Assembly (NCBI RefSeq): GCF_041146395.1
Contig: NC_090995.1
Span: 13,829,501 to 13,893,500, forward strand
Direction of reading: 5' to 3'
Source: Eulemur rufifrons
Lineage: Eukaryota > Chordata > Mammalia > Primates > Lemuridae
DNA: 64,000 bases
Under the pieces are notes generated by a model that was given only the letters and a program-made list of their open reading frames with translations, did not search any database and was not told where the DNA came from. Positions within the stretch are counted from its first letter, which is position 1; every line of letters starts with the position of its first letter. A program made the translations under genes and the position numbers. This document shows positions 47,336 to 59,302 of this stretch, piece by piece.

Positions 47336-48900
47336 GAGAACTCAAACGCTGCTTCTCTCTGCCCGTCCGCCCCGTGCGGCTCCGCACGAGAACTCAGAGC
47401 CTGCTGGGACCTTACTGGTTGGAAAATGGACAGAAAAGTTAAAAGGAGAGAGAAAAATTGCGACCAACGCGTCAAGCAGCGCCCAGACACTCTGGAGAAA
47501 AGCTGGGCCTGCAGATTTCTGAATAGGCAGGATGACAAGTGCCTGAAAAGCTGCCCCTAATTCTCTGTCTCTGATGCCAGTTGCCTAAAGGACCGTTGCT
47601 GCTCTTCTCTGCAGCCAGGAGAGCTGCTGCTAATGCGCCCACTGTGGGAGAGATGGGTGTTTTCTTGAAAGGAGTTCGCACTATTCTCTCTCTTGTTAAA
47701 CCGTAGTCTTTAAACTTTTGAAAAACCCCAGTAAAGACTCTCTTAAAGTACACGTGCGTGCACACGTGTGTGCTGCTGGCTATTGTTAATATATCGTGAA
47801 CATTATAAAATTCTAGCCCTTGCCCTCTCAGTTTAAGCCTATTAGAATGCACCGGAGTGAGAACGGCGTTCTCTTTCCAGTGATTGGTTATTAGTAAGTG
47901 CTAGTAAAAGAAAAATTGCTTGTAATGCAATTCATCCACGTACGTCCTGACGTCCCAAACTGAGAAAGCCTGGATTGGAAAGAGGAGAAAACCGCAGAGA
48001 CTTCTAGAGCGCAGCAGGGGAGGGATCACAGGAGTCAGCACGCTTGTCCCTCCGACAGGCACGCACCCCACGCTGTGACCTCCAGCAGGACGAGTCCCGG
48101 CCCTGAGGGGCGTCTGTTGTCCTGAGGGCGCCCAGACGCCCGTGACTTGCCCGGGGAGGGCGCCGTGTGCATGGGCTGCGGGCTGGTCTCTGTGCGGGAC
48201 ATGAGCATCCCTACGCAGTGTCCGGTGGGGACAAGTGCTGTGAGGGTGAGGGGACAGCATATGAGGAAGCTGATGATTCCCACCGGGGAAATCACTTGAG
48301 CAGGGGACTTGGACCCTGACCGGGGCGCGGGGAGGCAGCTTCGTCCCGGGACTGCTGGAGGAAGCGCATCCCGGGTGTCCGTTTGGGCCCCTCCGTGCAT
48401 GCCTGGTCGTGGTGACCGGAGCCCAGCAGGCCCGAGGATGCCCCGAGGGGCCTGCAGCTCCCGGGGACCAGGAACACGAGGCCTGTCCTGGGCAGCTGTG
48501 AGCTGCCACGTAAATAGGGCGCCAGGGCTTTGCTGCGCTCAGCCTGCACCGGGCCAGGCCTGCAGAGGCGGCGCCCTTGGTGTTGGCCAGTGACGGGTTT
48601 CCTCTCCGGGCACCGTCCACCCCCTCGGGGGCTGAAAACACTGGCTGTGAACTGGTGGGCTCCGCTCCGCTCTCCCCACTTCCCCCTCTAGAAGGCCGAG
48701 TCCTCAGGAGCCTTTCCAGACTTCTGTGAACACGGATTGCCATTGTCTCGTGCAAAATGAACCTCCAAGCCATGAAAGCGATGAAACCGCCAGCCGGCTA
48801 GACCCCGGTTACCAAGTATTTTAGAGAAAAGGCCTATGACGTCGCCTGTGGGGCAGGATGAACTCCTGTCCTAAGGACAGTGGGAGTTTTTGGAGTCTCC
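47336..48900. other. Unclassified, GC- and CpG-rich stretch
   Basis: 47980-48720 is GC-rich with scattered CpGs and no recognised repeat. It contains the longest open frame of the window, 290 codons on the minus strand (48773-47901), plus 121-, 85- and 94-codon frames in other registers. Several open frames in parallel indicate low stop-codon density from GC content rather than one gene. The translated sequence has no domain, signal peptide or repeat that I can see. Confidence 0.4.
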
Positions 48901-48904
48901 ATCC

Positions 48905-49015
48905 CTATATGTTTGTACCGAACTTCTTTCTCATTATAGCAATAACACATTTTTTTAACAAGTCCAGCAATACAGTGGTATAAAGGAATTTAACAATTCC
49001 CAGCCCTCTCATCCT
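48905..49015 (-). mobile_element. Old L1 (L1M-like) 3' UTR, antisense, part 1
   Basis: 'ttctcattatagcaataaca', 'cagtggtataaaggaattta' resemble reversed L1M UTR. It appears continuous with the piece resuming at 49260 after the MIR. Confidence 0.45.
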
Positions 49016-49016
49016 T

Positions 49017-49255
49017 TAGTAGTATGTATAGCAGAGCCCAAGAATGCCTTGTGTAAAGCCTGCCTACCACTTGCCAGCTATGTGGCCTTGCATAGATTAT
49101 TTAACCTATTTTGGCCTCAGTTTCCCTATCTGTAAAATGGGAGTGATGATTTTTTACCCACCACATGGGTTGTTATACTAAATGAGTAGCCCATGAGACA
49201 CTTAAAATAATACCTGATACAAAGTAAGTACTATATTCTTATTAGCTATTACTAG
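49017..49255 (+). repeat. MIR, sense, near complete
   Basis: 'taccacttgccagctatgtg', 'gcctcagtttccctatctgt', 'aaaatgggagtgatgatttt', 'gggttgttatactaaatgag' follow MIR closely. Confidence 0.85.
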
Positions 49256-49259
49256 CATA

Positions 49260-49770
49260 GCTATTATGAGATGCCATTTTTTTTTTAAATTTTCTCTTAA
49301 ATTATTACATAGAACCTGGCAGCTCACTTTTTCACTGAATATATCACAGGCATTTTTCTAGATTCAAATCCAGACATATGTAGATATTATTCATTTTTAA
49401 TAGCTGCATAATGCTGCCTAATGTAGATCACCAGTTGTTTCAGCACTGCAGTTTCAGTAGATATTTGGTGGTTTCTATTGTTTTCATTCTTACGAACAAT
49501 GTAGCAATAGACTATCGTACATGTATCCTTTCATACTGTTGCTTTGTTTCTCGAAGACAGATTCTTAAAAGTGAGATTGCTAGATCAGAAGTCATGAGAT
49601 TTTAAAATAGTAATAGATATCCCAAAATATCCTAGCAATTTGCACTCATGCCGGAAATATATGAGTGCTCATTTCCCCGTGTGCTTACCAGCAGTAGATA
49701 TTATCAATCTTTAATTTTTTTCCAGTCCAGCAGGCAAAAAATAGAATCTCATTGTCCTTTCAGTGGACAT
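49260..49770 (-). mobile_element. Old L1 (L1M-like) 3' UTR, antisense, part 2
   Basis: 'ctcactttttcactgaatat', 'ttaatagctgcataatgctg', 'tggtggtttctattgttttc', 'attcttaaaagtgagattgc', 'atttgcactcatgccggaaa' are the reversed old-L1 UTR motifs in order. Confidence 0.75.
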
Positions 49771-50284
49771 TTCTCTGGCTGCCAGGGAGGTTGGGTACAT
49801 CGAAAGGTTCTGAGCCAGGGCATTAACCAGTAAGATTTCTAGTTTCATAGATCACCGGGGTTACAATATGGAAAACTAAGTAGGATGGGAGGAGGGAAGG
49901 CTGATTCGGAACTAGGGAGGATGGTGAGGAGGCTGTTTCTGTTCTCTTACCATTATTTTGACAATAACCTCTCCTGCCAAATGTCAGCCCCCAACCTCGA
50001 TCTCTGCCTTGGGCTTCAGCGGGTTTCTTTTTCTGTATCAGGCACAACTACTACCGGGATGTTCGCTGCAGAGGCAGCTTGAATTCTACATGCCCAGAAT
50101 AAGTTCCTGTCTTCTGTATCCTCTCTCTCCCAGCCTCCCCTCTCTCTTGCTCAATTGACTTAGCTAGTGGCCCCCTAACTAAAGGTGGGAGTGTTCAGTT
50201 AGTCTTGCCTGAGCTACAAAACTTGGAGTTGCTTTTCAGTTTTTATGCTTTACCTCCCACGGCCAAGGGATCACTCAGTCCTGT
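49771..50284. other. Unclassified stretch
   Basis: No gene or repeat recognised. Confidence 0.4.
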
Positions 50285-50689
50285 GATTTCACCTCTGCTT
50301 TGTCATTCAGGTCCCTCCCGCCTGCCATTGTTCCTGTACTGCCACTGAGCACGCTCCTTCACCTTTATCTAGATCAGCGTGACAGCTTCGCGGGTTCCAG
50401 CCCGACCCTGTTCCTTCATTCTGTTCTCTCTGCTTGCACTTTTCTTGCCTTGTTTCCCCCAAATAGGGAAATGAAACTTTCTCCTAAGCTCAGCTTGAAT
50501 GTTCCTTTTTCTGTGACGTCTTGACTAATGCTTCCTTCTCTCCCTTCTCTCGTGCTATCGTTATGCTCTGTCCGTTGCATAGGTTGCAAAGCGTGTTGCA
50601 TGTTAGCATCCTGTGAACATGTAGCTCTTCTTTCTCCTCAAATATCTGTGACTTCCTTGTGAATGAAGATAGGCCCGGGTGTTCTCATT
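50285..50689 (+). repeat. L2 LINE 3' region, sense
   Basis: 'tgtcattcaggtccctcccg', 'cttgcacttttcttgccttg', 'aagctcagcttgaatgttcc', 'tctgtgacgtcttgactaat' match L2 ('...ctcagctcaaatgtcacct'). Confidence 0.65.
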
Positions 50690-50890
50690 TTTATTCTTAA
50701 ATGACACGTAATAATTGTACATATTTATGGGGTACAGAGTGATATTTAGATGCATATATATATATATATATATATAGTGTGTGATCGAGTCTGGGTAATT
50801 ATCACGTATCCATCATCTTAAACATGTATCATTGCTTGGTGTTGGGGACACTCAAAATTCCTCATTTTTTTATCCAACACACTACCTGGC
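50690..50890 (-). mobile_element. L1 3' UTR, antisense, with (TA)n
   Basis: 'taataattgtacatatttat', 'ggggtacagagtgatattta', 'tatccatcatcttaaacatg' match the reversed L1 UTR. A (TA)n run of about eleven units is at 50755-50776. Confidence 0.7.
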
Positions 50891-50964
50891 AAAAAGTTGT
50901 GCTTAATAGTTTGTTGAAACAAGGAAAGCAGACTTTTTCTGCTAAGAATTAAATTGTTAGTTAA

Positions 50965-51085
50965 GAGTGGTTGTTTTTTTAAATTTTTAGATTATACAAA
51001 CAGCACTTGCTCCTTGTAGAAAATCTGGAAAAAATTGAAAGGTAGAAATTAAAACTGATAAAAAGCCATCCATGTCCCCGTTTAT
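50965..51085 (-). mobile_element. Old L1 UTR fragment, antisense
   Basis: 'cagcacttgctccttgtaga', 'aaatctggaaaaaattgaaa' and 'gaaattaaaactgataaaaag' match the reversed L1M pattern. Confidence 0.6.
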
Positions 51086-51814
51086 AATTTTAGTTTGCCT
51101 TTCGCCTTCTTAGTTTAAGGACTTGCGTGGTAAACTGTAGTGAGATGAGTGTATGCCACTAGCCTAAAAGTCCCCCTTCCCAGCATTTGGGAGCCCCCAG
51201 ACTAAACGAAAAAGCAGAAGGGCCTGCTCTAATGTCAGTTAGTACTGAGAGAGAGAGAAGGGCAGTCCTTTAATATAAGAAAATATAAAAAATCATGTTA
51301 ACAGAAGGTTATCCTCCACTGCGTTTTGGTAGAGGTAATGTTTTTCCACACTGAAGCCAGTCTGGAGTCCCAGGGCTCTAGAGTGAAGTTCTGGTGGGAA
51401 CTGAATTGGGGTGTGAATTGGATGGACCATGGGTGCCTGCCTGGAACCACACCATCGCAGGGTGCCTTGTCACTCGCTTATCATCAGGCATTTTTCTCTT
51501 AATAGTAACATTTCCCTGGTGAGATTCTGCTCCTCTGCCTCATGCATTTTCAGGGACTCACTAGAGCAACCAGCAAGCCAGTGCGTGTTGTCTACTTCGT
51601 GTTAGAGCTTGAGAAAGGCAAGGGGGGGCAAGATGAATCTCATCCCACCCGATTATACGTCGTTAGATCAGAAACAGACAAGGCGGTGGAACTCCCTTTG
51701 GGGTGTCGGGTGTGTGTTTCGTCAGCAATGACAGCAAGTCGGTTGTGTAACTGACCCTTCTCCCCTCCTGTCCAGGGCAAGGAGTGTGCTCGCAATTTCC
51801 ACGTGTTAGAATCA
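51086..51814. other. Unclassified stretch
   Basis: No gene or repeat recognised. Confidence 0.4.
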
Positions 51815-51965
51815 ATATTACACTTTACACACTCATTCCCATATTGCGGGACATTTACGTTTTTCCATATTTAACTACTATAATTAACACATATTTGAGG
51901 TACTAAACGTTTTTCCTGTATTTTAGTTTGATATCCTTTAGCCATGTCTAGATGTAGAATGACTG
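51815..51965 (-). mobile_element. Old L1 UTR fragment, antisense
   Basis: 'gggacatttacgtttttcca', 'tatttaactactataattaac' and the lines following match the reversed L1M 'ttgtttccaatttttcactattataaa' region. Confidence 0.5.
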
Positions 51966-53324
51966 AAACAAAGAATAAGAATAGAGGCTCATCAAACACG
52001 TTGCCCCCATATTTTTCCCCAAACCTCTTTGAAAAGAGGTTTTCAAATTTACGCTCTCTCCTGTGATCTATGAGAGTGACCGTTTTGTCCCACCATCTCC
52101 AACAAGGAAGGTTAATGATTAAAAAGTAAATCCCTGCTAATTTGCTCGGTGACAGGCTGTTACAGAATTTTTACAAACCGCGTCCTCACCTCTTCAGGAA
52201 ATCAAGATCAACGGAGATCATTCATCTGTCTGGAAAGGTTTTATCTGGGCTGAGAGTCTGTTATAGATGACTTCCAACGTTCTGATGGTTTTGTGCGTCT
52301 GTGCTGAGCGTTCTTGCCATTTACAAGGTGTGCACCGTTGCACTTCAAAAATGGACAGTTAGAAATAATATAGGCTGTGTCATCTTTACGGAGGAAGAAT
52401 GACACTTTGTAAGAGAGATGGCATTTGGGGGCCCCAGGGAGAAAGGAGAGGAGAGAAGATTTTGATTAGGACGTAAGTTGGGTGATCTGGAGAAGGGTGA
52501 GCTCGCTACAATTTGGTAGCTACACATCACAGTCTTACAATGAAAGGCTTGTTAGAGAATGTTCCTGGGGCCTAGCTTTCTTTTTAGCTAACACACACAT
52601 GCACACACGCACGCACATATTCCTCTGGGTTAAGGCAGGAGTTGGGGAAAGGATAGAGACACTGCAAAAGCCTTTGGGAGTGGGGATAGGGGGTCTCCAC
52701 TATCCCTAGCTCAGAACACTCTGCTCGCCGAGAGTTCCTGTCTTCCACGAGACTGGGTTTTCTCTGTGTAGCCACCTGCCTTTCCTGAGCTTACAAACTG
52801 CAAACTGCAAGGGCTGGATTTCAAATCACTATCTGGAAACCGTAATTTCCAAGTTCCCGGAGTAGGCAGTGCTATTTGTAGCAAATGCTTCCCCAGCTAT
52901 TTCCAGCACTTCACAGATATTTTCCCACTAACCACCATGTATTTCTGTTGTGGTTGTTCCTTAATAGGAAAGAGGGGCTGGTGAGATGAGCTTCCGCTGC
53001 CTCCCTTACTCGTTCTCAGGAATCGACTGACACGTGTGTATTTGTCGTCCACCTCACGCAGGGCCTTGAAAAAGACAAAGGAGGCTCGCTGGCTCTCATC
53101 CTGCCGGATGCTTCTGTTTAGGAAAAGAGACTCGGGCAGTTAGTGACAAAATGAAGTTCTTTTTCAAATACGTTCTAGTCCCATTTGGTAGAGACATGTC
53201 CGTCAGTAGGAGAATCGTGTCAGTGGGTAGTGGTTAGGGGTCAGATGTTAGGGGTGAATGCAAGACCGGGATCGATAAATACTTGAACTTTTCCGGACCC
53301 TAACAATTTAGGAAGAACTTGCAA
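51966..53324. other. Unclassified stretch
   Basis: No gene or repeat recognised; a short CA/CG tract at 52591-52617. Confidence 0.4.
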
Positions 53325-53460
53325 ATGAATGATCCTTATTTGAGCCTCACCAAAACCCCATTTAGTATTACAGTCCTTATTTTATATTTAAAAAAATTGA
53401 GGCTCAGAGATGTTAAATAATTGGTCAAGCAGAACCCCGAGAGTCAGGACAGACAGGAAT
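53325..53460 (-). repeat. MIR fragment, antisense
   Basis: 'tgagcctcaccaaaacccca', 'aaaattgaggctcagagatg', 'ttaaataattggtcaagcag' match reversed MIR. Confidence 0.65.
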
Positions 53461-53574
53461 AAACATCACAAGTTCATTACTCAGTGAGGAGGTTCGCCTG
53501 CCTGGATCAGAAAATTCTGCAAAGTGATTTGCAGGGACTAAGACATCACAAGTAGGGTAGAGCCTTTGGAATCA

Positions 53575-53850
53575 ATTTTTTTTTTTAAAGTTGTGAGCAG
53601 GAATATGATGTATTAAAAGTGCTGCGTGGCACAGGATACAGGTGGAATAGGGATGAGGAACAGTTTAGAGAAATCGGCTAAATAATGTCGTAGCCAATGT
53701 GCGGACTTTGATGTTGAAAGAGATGGATGATGTAAGACGGAGAGGAAAAGGTCCCAATGAAGGATTTATCAAAAGGAAAACGCAGAGGGCTTGGTAATGA
53801 AATGAACATGGTGGATGCTGGAGAACGCAAGGTGATTCGGTCGTGAGGCT
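53575..53850 (-). repeat. L2 fragment, antisense
   Basis: 'gtgagcaggaatatgatgta', 'gaaagagatggatgatgtaag' match reversed L2 interior. Confidence 0.5.
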
Positions 53851-54113
53851 GGGGACGAGAATGGCAGTTGAGCTGACACAGACTTGGCTCCTGGAATCCT
53901 CAGGCAGCATGTCCAGCGCTAGGGGGAGCATAGGGCTGGAAGGAAGCTACAGAGCAGGAGTTTCTGGCCTGTGTGTGGTCACCAGGTTAATGCGACGAGG
54001 TGTGCTAGCGAGTAAGAGACAGGGAGGGTACCCACTGGTGAGTGGCTTTTATCAGACTGATGTTTCCAGCGTTGAGCACATTTCTCTGCTACAAGAACAG
54101 CAGCGCCTCTTGT

Positions 54114-54422
54114 ATTGTCCTGGGTGGAGCTGGAGCCCCTCCTTCAAAGTGAGGTGTCACAAGGATGGACACACAAGCACCACGTACTCGCCATCAGGTT
54201 GGTACTAACTGACCAACACTGAGGTGCTCACGTGGAAGTCATATTCATGGGGTGCTGGTCAGGTGGGAGGGGGTGGGGGTGGGGAATGTCACAACTAATG
54301 GGTACGAAGCGCATCGTGTGGGGGAAGGGCACGCTCGTAGCCCTGGCTTGGGCGAGGCAAAGACATTATATGTAACCAAAATGTTTGTACCTCCCATAAT
54401 ATTCTGAAATTAAAAAAAAAAA
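54114..54422 (+). mobile_element. Strepsirrhine L1 3' end, sense
   Basis: 'aagtgaggtgtcacaaggat', 'accacgtactcgccatcagg', 'tgaccaacactgaggtgctc', 'cataatattctgaaatt' and an A-run 54412-54422. The same UTR occurs, reversed, at 8.68-9.18 kb. Severely 5'-truncated. Confidence 0.85.
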
Positions 54423-55552
54423 CCAGTAGCACCAAACCACTGTATCTAGTTTTCTGCCTTGTTTGGTGACAATATTTCTTGAAGCTGTGGCGTAGGACAG
54501 GTAGAGACTAGAGTTCTTTAACAAGATTTGCATTGTGAGGATGTGTAAAGTTTTCGGTCACCTTGCAGAAAAGCAGATTTATTAAATAATGATTATGACA
54601 GTTTGTGCTGCTCTGGCTTCCCTGAATTGCACGGTTTCTGAACGTACCTTTGAACCAGGACTGCTGTCGTAGTAACGTGAGGTTTGCCCAAGTCAGTGAC
54701 CACAGGGACCTTTGGATACAAGGATGTCCTAAGCAGATATAGTTATAATAGTAGCTCAGGAGATGATTATAGTCTCATGTTCCAGAATTTTCCTTATTTC
54801 AATAATAAGGAATATTATATAAGGGGAATAATATATGACCACATATTACAGATTTTGGTGAATAAGGGAGAGAAAGCTAGGTTGGACATCTTTGAGCAAT
54901 GCAGAATAATCAGAATTTTAACATAGCCTTTTAATTTACTCGAGTCTCTGTGCATAAGGTAAGAAAGCAAAAATGTCAGTAGGAGTTTTTAAATCCTTTT
55001 GTGCCAAATATTTTTTGAGGAGACACCGGTAACTGAGCCAGTCGCTGTACTCAGGGGCTTCCTTGTGCCAACTCTTTGATCCGAAATGAAGAGAAGGAGT
55101 GTGGCCGGTGGCCTTCCAGTGTTCGGGGCAGGAGAGAAGCTGAGAGCTCTGCCTTTCTCTCCCACACGCACCTCCTCCCGGTTACGAGGAACGTATCCCG
55201 CATTCTGACTTTGCTGAGTTATCTACACGGACTTTCTACTCCGGAAATTGTCACATATTGCATCCTTAGAGTGCACGCCAGGTTCTGTGCAGCAATGCGG
55301 CAGGTGTTTACTGAAAACCTACTCTCTGTCCTGTGCTCGTTCCCGTGCAAAACTATTCATATTATCCGTGTTGACTGAGTCTGGTTTTCTGTCTCTATGG
55401 AAACCTTGATAGACAACTAAGTAGCACGCACAGCTCGCAAACCATCAGTGTGGGATTCCAGCCACGCTGGGCAAGAGTTTCCTTAGTGAACTAGTATCAC
55501 CAGTTGCCGAGGCTTCTTAATGCTGACCTCCTTTTAACAGATACAAGCCTCT

Positions 55553-55554
<2 letters not shown>
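54423..55554. other. Unclassified stretch
   Basis: No gene or repeat recognised. Confidence 0.4.

Positions 55555-55589
<35 letters not shown>
55555..55589. repeat. (GT)n microsatellite
   Basis: About seventeen GT units after a short CTCTCT. Confidence 0.95.
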
Positions 55590-55590
<1 letters not shown>

Positions 55591-55915
55591 ATAATCTCAG
55601 AGCTGCAGTTACGGAGACAGAGACAGGGTGTAGTAAAAAGAGGCATGAACTGAGGATGTCCACAGAGATTTCCCCAATCTGCTATGAGGCTTTGTTTCGG
55701 TTACCAGCTTTGGGCAAATCCTCTGGTTTCTCTACACCTCAGTTTTCCCATCTGTCAATAAACAATGGGGCCAGAGGCTGCTTATAACCTATGGCTTTCC
55801 CCCTAGTTCTAACATTCTGTTATATTCTATTTTACTTTTTCAAAGAAAAAGTGATACTTCCTACACCTTCAGAGTGCCTCGTCAGCTGATGTCAACTATA
55901 TTTTTATCATGATTT
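55590..55915. other. Unclassified stretch
   Basis: 'ctttgggcaaatcctctggt...ttcccatctgtcaataaa' at 55705-55765 is faintly MIR-like in sense orientation. Confidence 0.35.
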
Positions 55916-56053
55916 TCTTTTTTTCTTTTTCTTTTTTGAGATGGGGTCTCACTATGTTGGCCAGGCTGGTCTCGAATTCCCGGGCTCAAGCGATCCTCCT
56001 GCCTCAGCCTCCCAAGCAGCTGGGACTACAGGTGCGAGCCACTGCGCCTGGCT
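55916..56053 (-). mobile_element. Free Alu monomer (FLAM-like), antisense
   Basis: 'gagatggggtctcactatgt', 'ctcaagcgatcctcctgcct', 'gggactacaggtgcgagcca', 'ctgcgcctggc': one 7SL-derived monomer with a T-rich tail. No clear duplication. Confidence 0.9.
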
Positions 56054-57479
56054 TGTAAATTATATTAAATTGATAATATTAGTAAAAGATACTTCGCTAG
56101 CCATTTGAGAACACACTTTTTTCCCCTCATTGAAAAATAAATCAACTTGAATGGATTATTTGTATAATGTTACTGTCATGCCTCTCTTGGGAATTTCATT
56201 TGTGGCAAATCAGCGTGGCTTTTTCCAAAAGAGATAAAGCTCTGGAGTTTAAATGGGCCATTTTACTGTATCTGCCATCTGGAGGCAGTATTTTTTATTT
56301 TATGGGAAAATGATGTCTTTTTTCAATAGAGTAACATGGTATAAAACCTTCCCATGGTGGGAATGGGGAGGTTAGGGTGGGCGGCGGGGTTGGAGGAATA
56401 TAGAGGAGAGAGAACCAGGTAGAGGCAAAATAGATCCTAATACAGTCTGTGTTTCTTTTAGGAAGAAAAAAAAGACATAGCTGTGCTTATGAATCCAAAA
56501 TAAATAATAAAGGGTTTTTGTTTAATTATTCAGCTACATACTCCCTATAAGTAATGAGAGTAAAGGGAACGGAATAATCTGTTTGTTAATAAACTAAGCA
56601 GAGCACATTTTGGGGGCCTTAGGAACTTCACCTCACCTGGGACGTTTACCTTCCGGGTTGGCATCAGCCCAGTCATGAGGCTCACACTGTCCTTGACGCA
56701 GGGCACTTAGGGTGCGGGGGGTGAGCGAGTGCAGGGTGGGGAAGCAGAGGCTTGAGACCCCCGTGCGTGTCCCTCCAGACTCAATCAGGGAAGCAGTGCC
56801 CGTCAGAAGGCAAAGCCAGGCCTTCCCCTGTGATACGCTGAGCTCTGTAACTCCAAGGCAACATCACCATTCCTCTGGCTGCTTTTGAGACTTGCTCTTT
56901 TGAACCAAAGTTGGGCTCTTCCACAAGATTCTCTACCCAGAGTTGAAAACTCCCTCTGATCTATCCCCGATTCACTGCGTTCTTTTGTTCCGTCGCCTGG
57001 GTTCTGTCGCCTTCAGTCGCAGGATGCAGGTGCAATTTTGCTAGCAGCTAAATCTAGTCCCGTGATAACTACCAAAGGCAACGGCTTCCCACAGGGCTGG
57101 CCGTGTGGTCAGACCACTAATTGCTGCCCTTGATGTTTGCCAGAAACGCCTAGGAGGGAAGATACTCCGGTCTGAGATCCCTTCTCCACCTCTCCTGTGA
57201 ACGAGAGTTGCACAGAGCTGGTGATAAAGTTGCACATCGCTGGTCCTAACAAGTGAGCTGTGTGTCACTAACCACGTCACGGTTCCTTCCCGGGTCTCGC
57301 CTTCCTTGTCTGCCCAATGACAGTGTCGTCTGAGGTCATTGCTGACTCCAACGCACCAAGATATCACAGTAGCCACATTTTTATTATTGTTCTCCTGCCA
57401 AGTTCCTGCGCACATCCCAGCCACGCTGTGAGGCCTCTTTGGGCAGAGTGCTCTGCCGCCATCCAGATGAATTTCTCTC
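56054..57479. other. Unclassified stretch
   Basis: A/T-rich left, balanced right. The 127-codon minus ORF at 57041-57424 lacks motifs. Confidence 0.4.
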
Positions 57480-57645
57480 TCTGTGATACCATCGTCTCAC
57501 CGTGTGTTCCCGTATAACCCTCACCACGGCCTGCTCTGTGCTTTAAGCCTGGATCTGTGTCTGTCTCCCTGACTAGACTGTTAACTCCTGGGTGTCGGGG
57601 CTGCTCCTGTCTTATTTATCTGTTCATTTTCTCATTGTGCTTTCT
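57480..57645 (+). repeat. L2 fragment, sense, probable
   Basis: 'tgtgataccatcgtctcacc', 'tgtctccctgactagactgt', 'gtcttatttatctgttcatt' resemble the L2 3' end. Confidence 0.5.
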
Positions 57646-58079
57646 GCACTGCGGGCAGACACTCGGGAAACGTCTGAGTTGGGCAGAAAAACAACCTGTA
57701 CTCAGGTCCTTAGGAATCCGACAGGTAGAATCTCAGCTCCTGTTAACCTCTTCAAACGCTTGGCAATTGAAGAAGCCGTTAGCTTCTTCTCCCAAAGTTG
57801 ATTGAAAGGACAGCTGGCTCCAAGCATTCCAGCTTCCTAATGCATTTATAAGGTTCTGTAGCCAACGAGGCCATTGCAAGACCTGCCATATTAATGACCC
57901 CATGGAGGAGCACCCCGTACACACATTCCAGGAAGGACAAGTCTTGGGGTCCTCATGAACAGAGACCAGTCAGTGCTCTCTCTCTGCTCTGTTGGGGCAG
58001 AAAACCCAAAACGGTATCATTTGGTTCGTTCATTGAGGCCGCAGTGATGGGCTGTAGTGATGTTCGCAGCGTCGCTGGA
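57646..58079. other. Unclassified stretch
   Basis: No feature recognised. Confidence 0.4.
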
Positions 58080-58540
58080 CAGACAGAGCTGGAGAGAGCA
58101 TACCCCTCTGCTCTTAGGAAGCCTGTGGTTTTCCAGAGGTTGACGCCAAGGTGAGGCTGAGTTTAACAAGTGCAGTTTGCAGGTGAGAAAATGCCAGCGT
58201 GGGGTTCGGAGGAGAGAAAGCTCACGTCTGATGGGACAGATTCATAAAGCTCCGTGGACACTGTGGAATTGGAGAACGGCCTTGAAGGGTAAACAAGATC
58301 TTAGTAGACAGAGGAACTGGATGAGCAAAGGTGACGAAACGGCCAAACTTGGAGCATGGCTAGAGTAGTCGAGTTCACGCAGACCGGAGGTCACCTTGCA
58401 GAGGAGGAAGGAGAAATAAGAGGGTGGGTGGGCGGAACTGGTGCTGCAGAGGGTTGGGATCCCAAATGGGTGGCTTGTCCTGACGTTTGTAGGTCATAGG
58501 GTGCTAGAAGAGGATTTGGATCAGGGAGGTGAATCTTAAG
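58080..58540 (-). repeat. L2 fragment, antisense, probable
   Basis: 'aactggatgagcaaaggtga' and 'gacgtttgtaggtcatagggt' recall reversed L2 interior. Confidence 0.45.
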
Positions 58541-58550
58541 TACTTTAAAC

Positions 58551-58728
58551 CAGGGGTTGGCAAACCATGGCCTGTCAGCCTTGCCTGTTCATTTCTGTAT
58601 CGTCTGTGGCTGCTTTTCGGTGACATGGGAGAGTCGAGTAGTTGTGACAGAGACACCTGGCCATGTGGCCTGCAAAGGCTTAACTATTTACCATCTGGCT
58701 TTGGACAGAAAACGTTTGCTGACGGCTG
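58551..58728 (+). mobile_element. Nonautonomous hAT DNA transposon (TIR CAGGGGTTGGCAAAC type), internally shortened
   Basis: Starts CAGGGGTTGGCAAACCATGG and ends AACGTTTGCTGACGGCTG, the decayed inverse. 'tatcgtctgtggctgctttt', 'gagtagttgtgacagagac', 'aactatttaccatctggctt' are family hallmarks. The 'tttgtaaataaagttttattgg' core is missing, so it is a deleted derivative relative to the 13.1 kb copy. Confidence 0.8.
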
Positions 58729-58734
58729 ACGCAA

Positions 58735-58850
58735 ACATTATTCATTCATTTGTGGATTCATTCAACAAACATTCAGCATTTACTAAGTGCTAGGGATGTG
58801 CTCTGGTATTTTACCCCCGTCATCTAATTTATAGTCGAGTGTTTATTCAA
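58735..58850 (-). repeat. L2/MIR tail, antisense
   Basis: 'attcattcaacaaacattcag', 'catttactaagtgctaggga', 'tgtgctctggtattttaccc' match a reversed L2 tail. Confidence 0.6.
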
Positions 58851-59302
58851 ATTGTCCTTTATAATTGTCCAGAGGATTTAAATTTTTGTGTAATTTGGTG
58901 TTAGACATGCCGCTTCTCCAAATGCTATGAAGAATGGTTGTTTTTCTGACACTCTTGGCCCGTCCTATCAGGGCTAAATTTCAAGTCGTATTTACATGGA
59001 TGATTCAGGCACAGAGTGATACTAGGAGGCTATAAATGACATACTGCAGGAGAGAAAGCACCTGTATTGTAAGTTAAAGACCGACTGTACTGTGTAAGTC
59101 AAGATTAGTGTGGCCACGTTATCAGTCACTGCTTGTCTTAGCTTTACTCCTCCGAGGGCTGGTGGCAGAAATTAAGAGCGTGTTCCAGCCCTCCCACAGC
59201 CCAACACCACCCCTTCTGTGGCTGGCTCCATGGTCCCCTCCTCGCACGGCTGCTGTTCTTGTGGCGTGCAGCTGTGGAACATGAAAGCCATCCTGTGATG
59301 AC
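58851..59302. other. Unclassified stretch
   Basis: No feature recognised. Confidence 0.4.

Noticed and set aside
47901..48773. 290-codon minus-strand open frame, the longest in the window
   Set aside because: It lies in GC-rich DNA where other frames are open too, has no domain or signal that I recognise, and its composition follows the local base bias.
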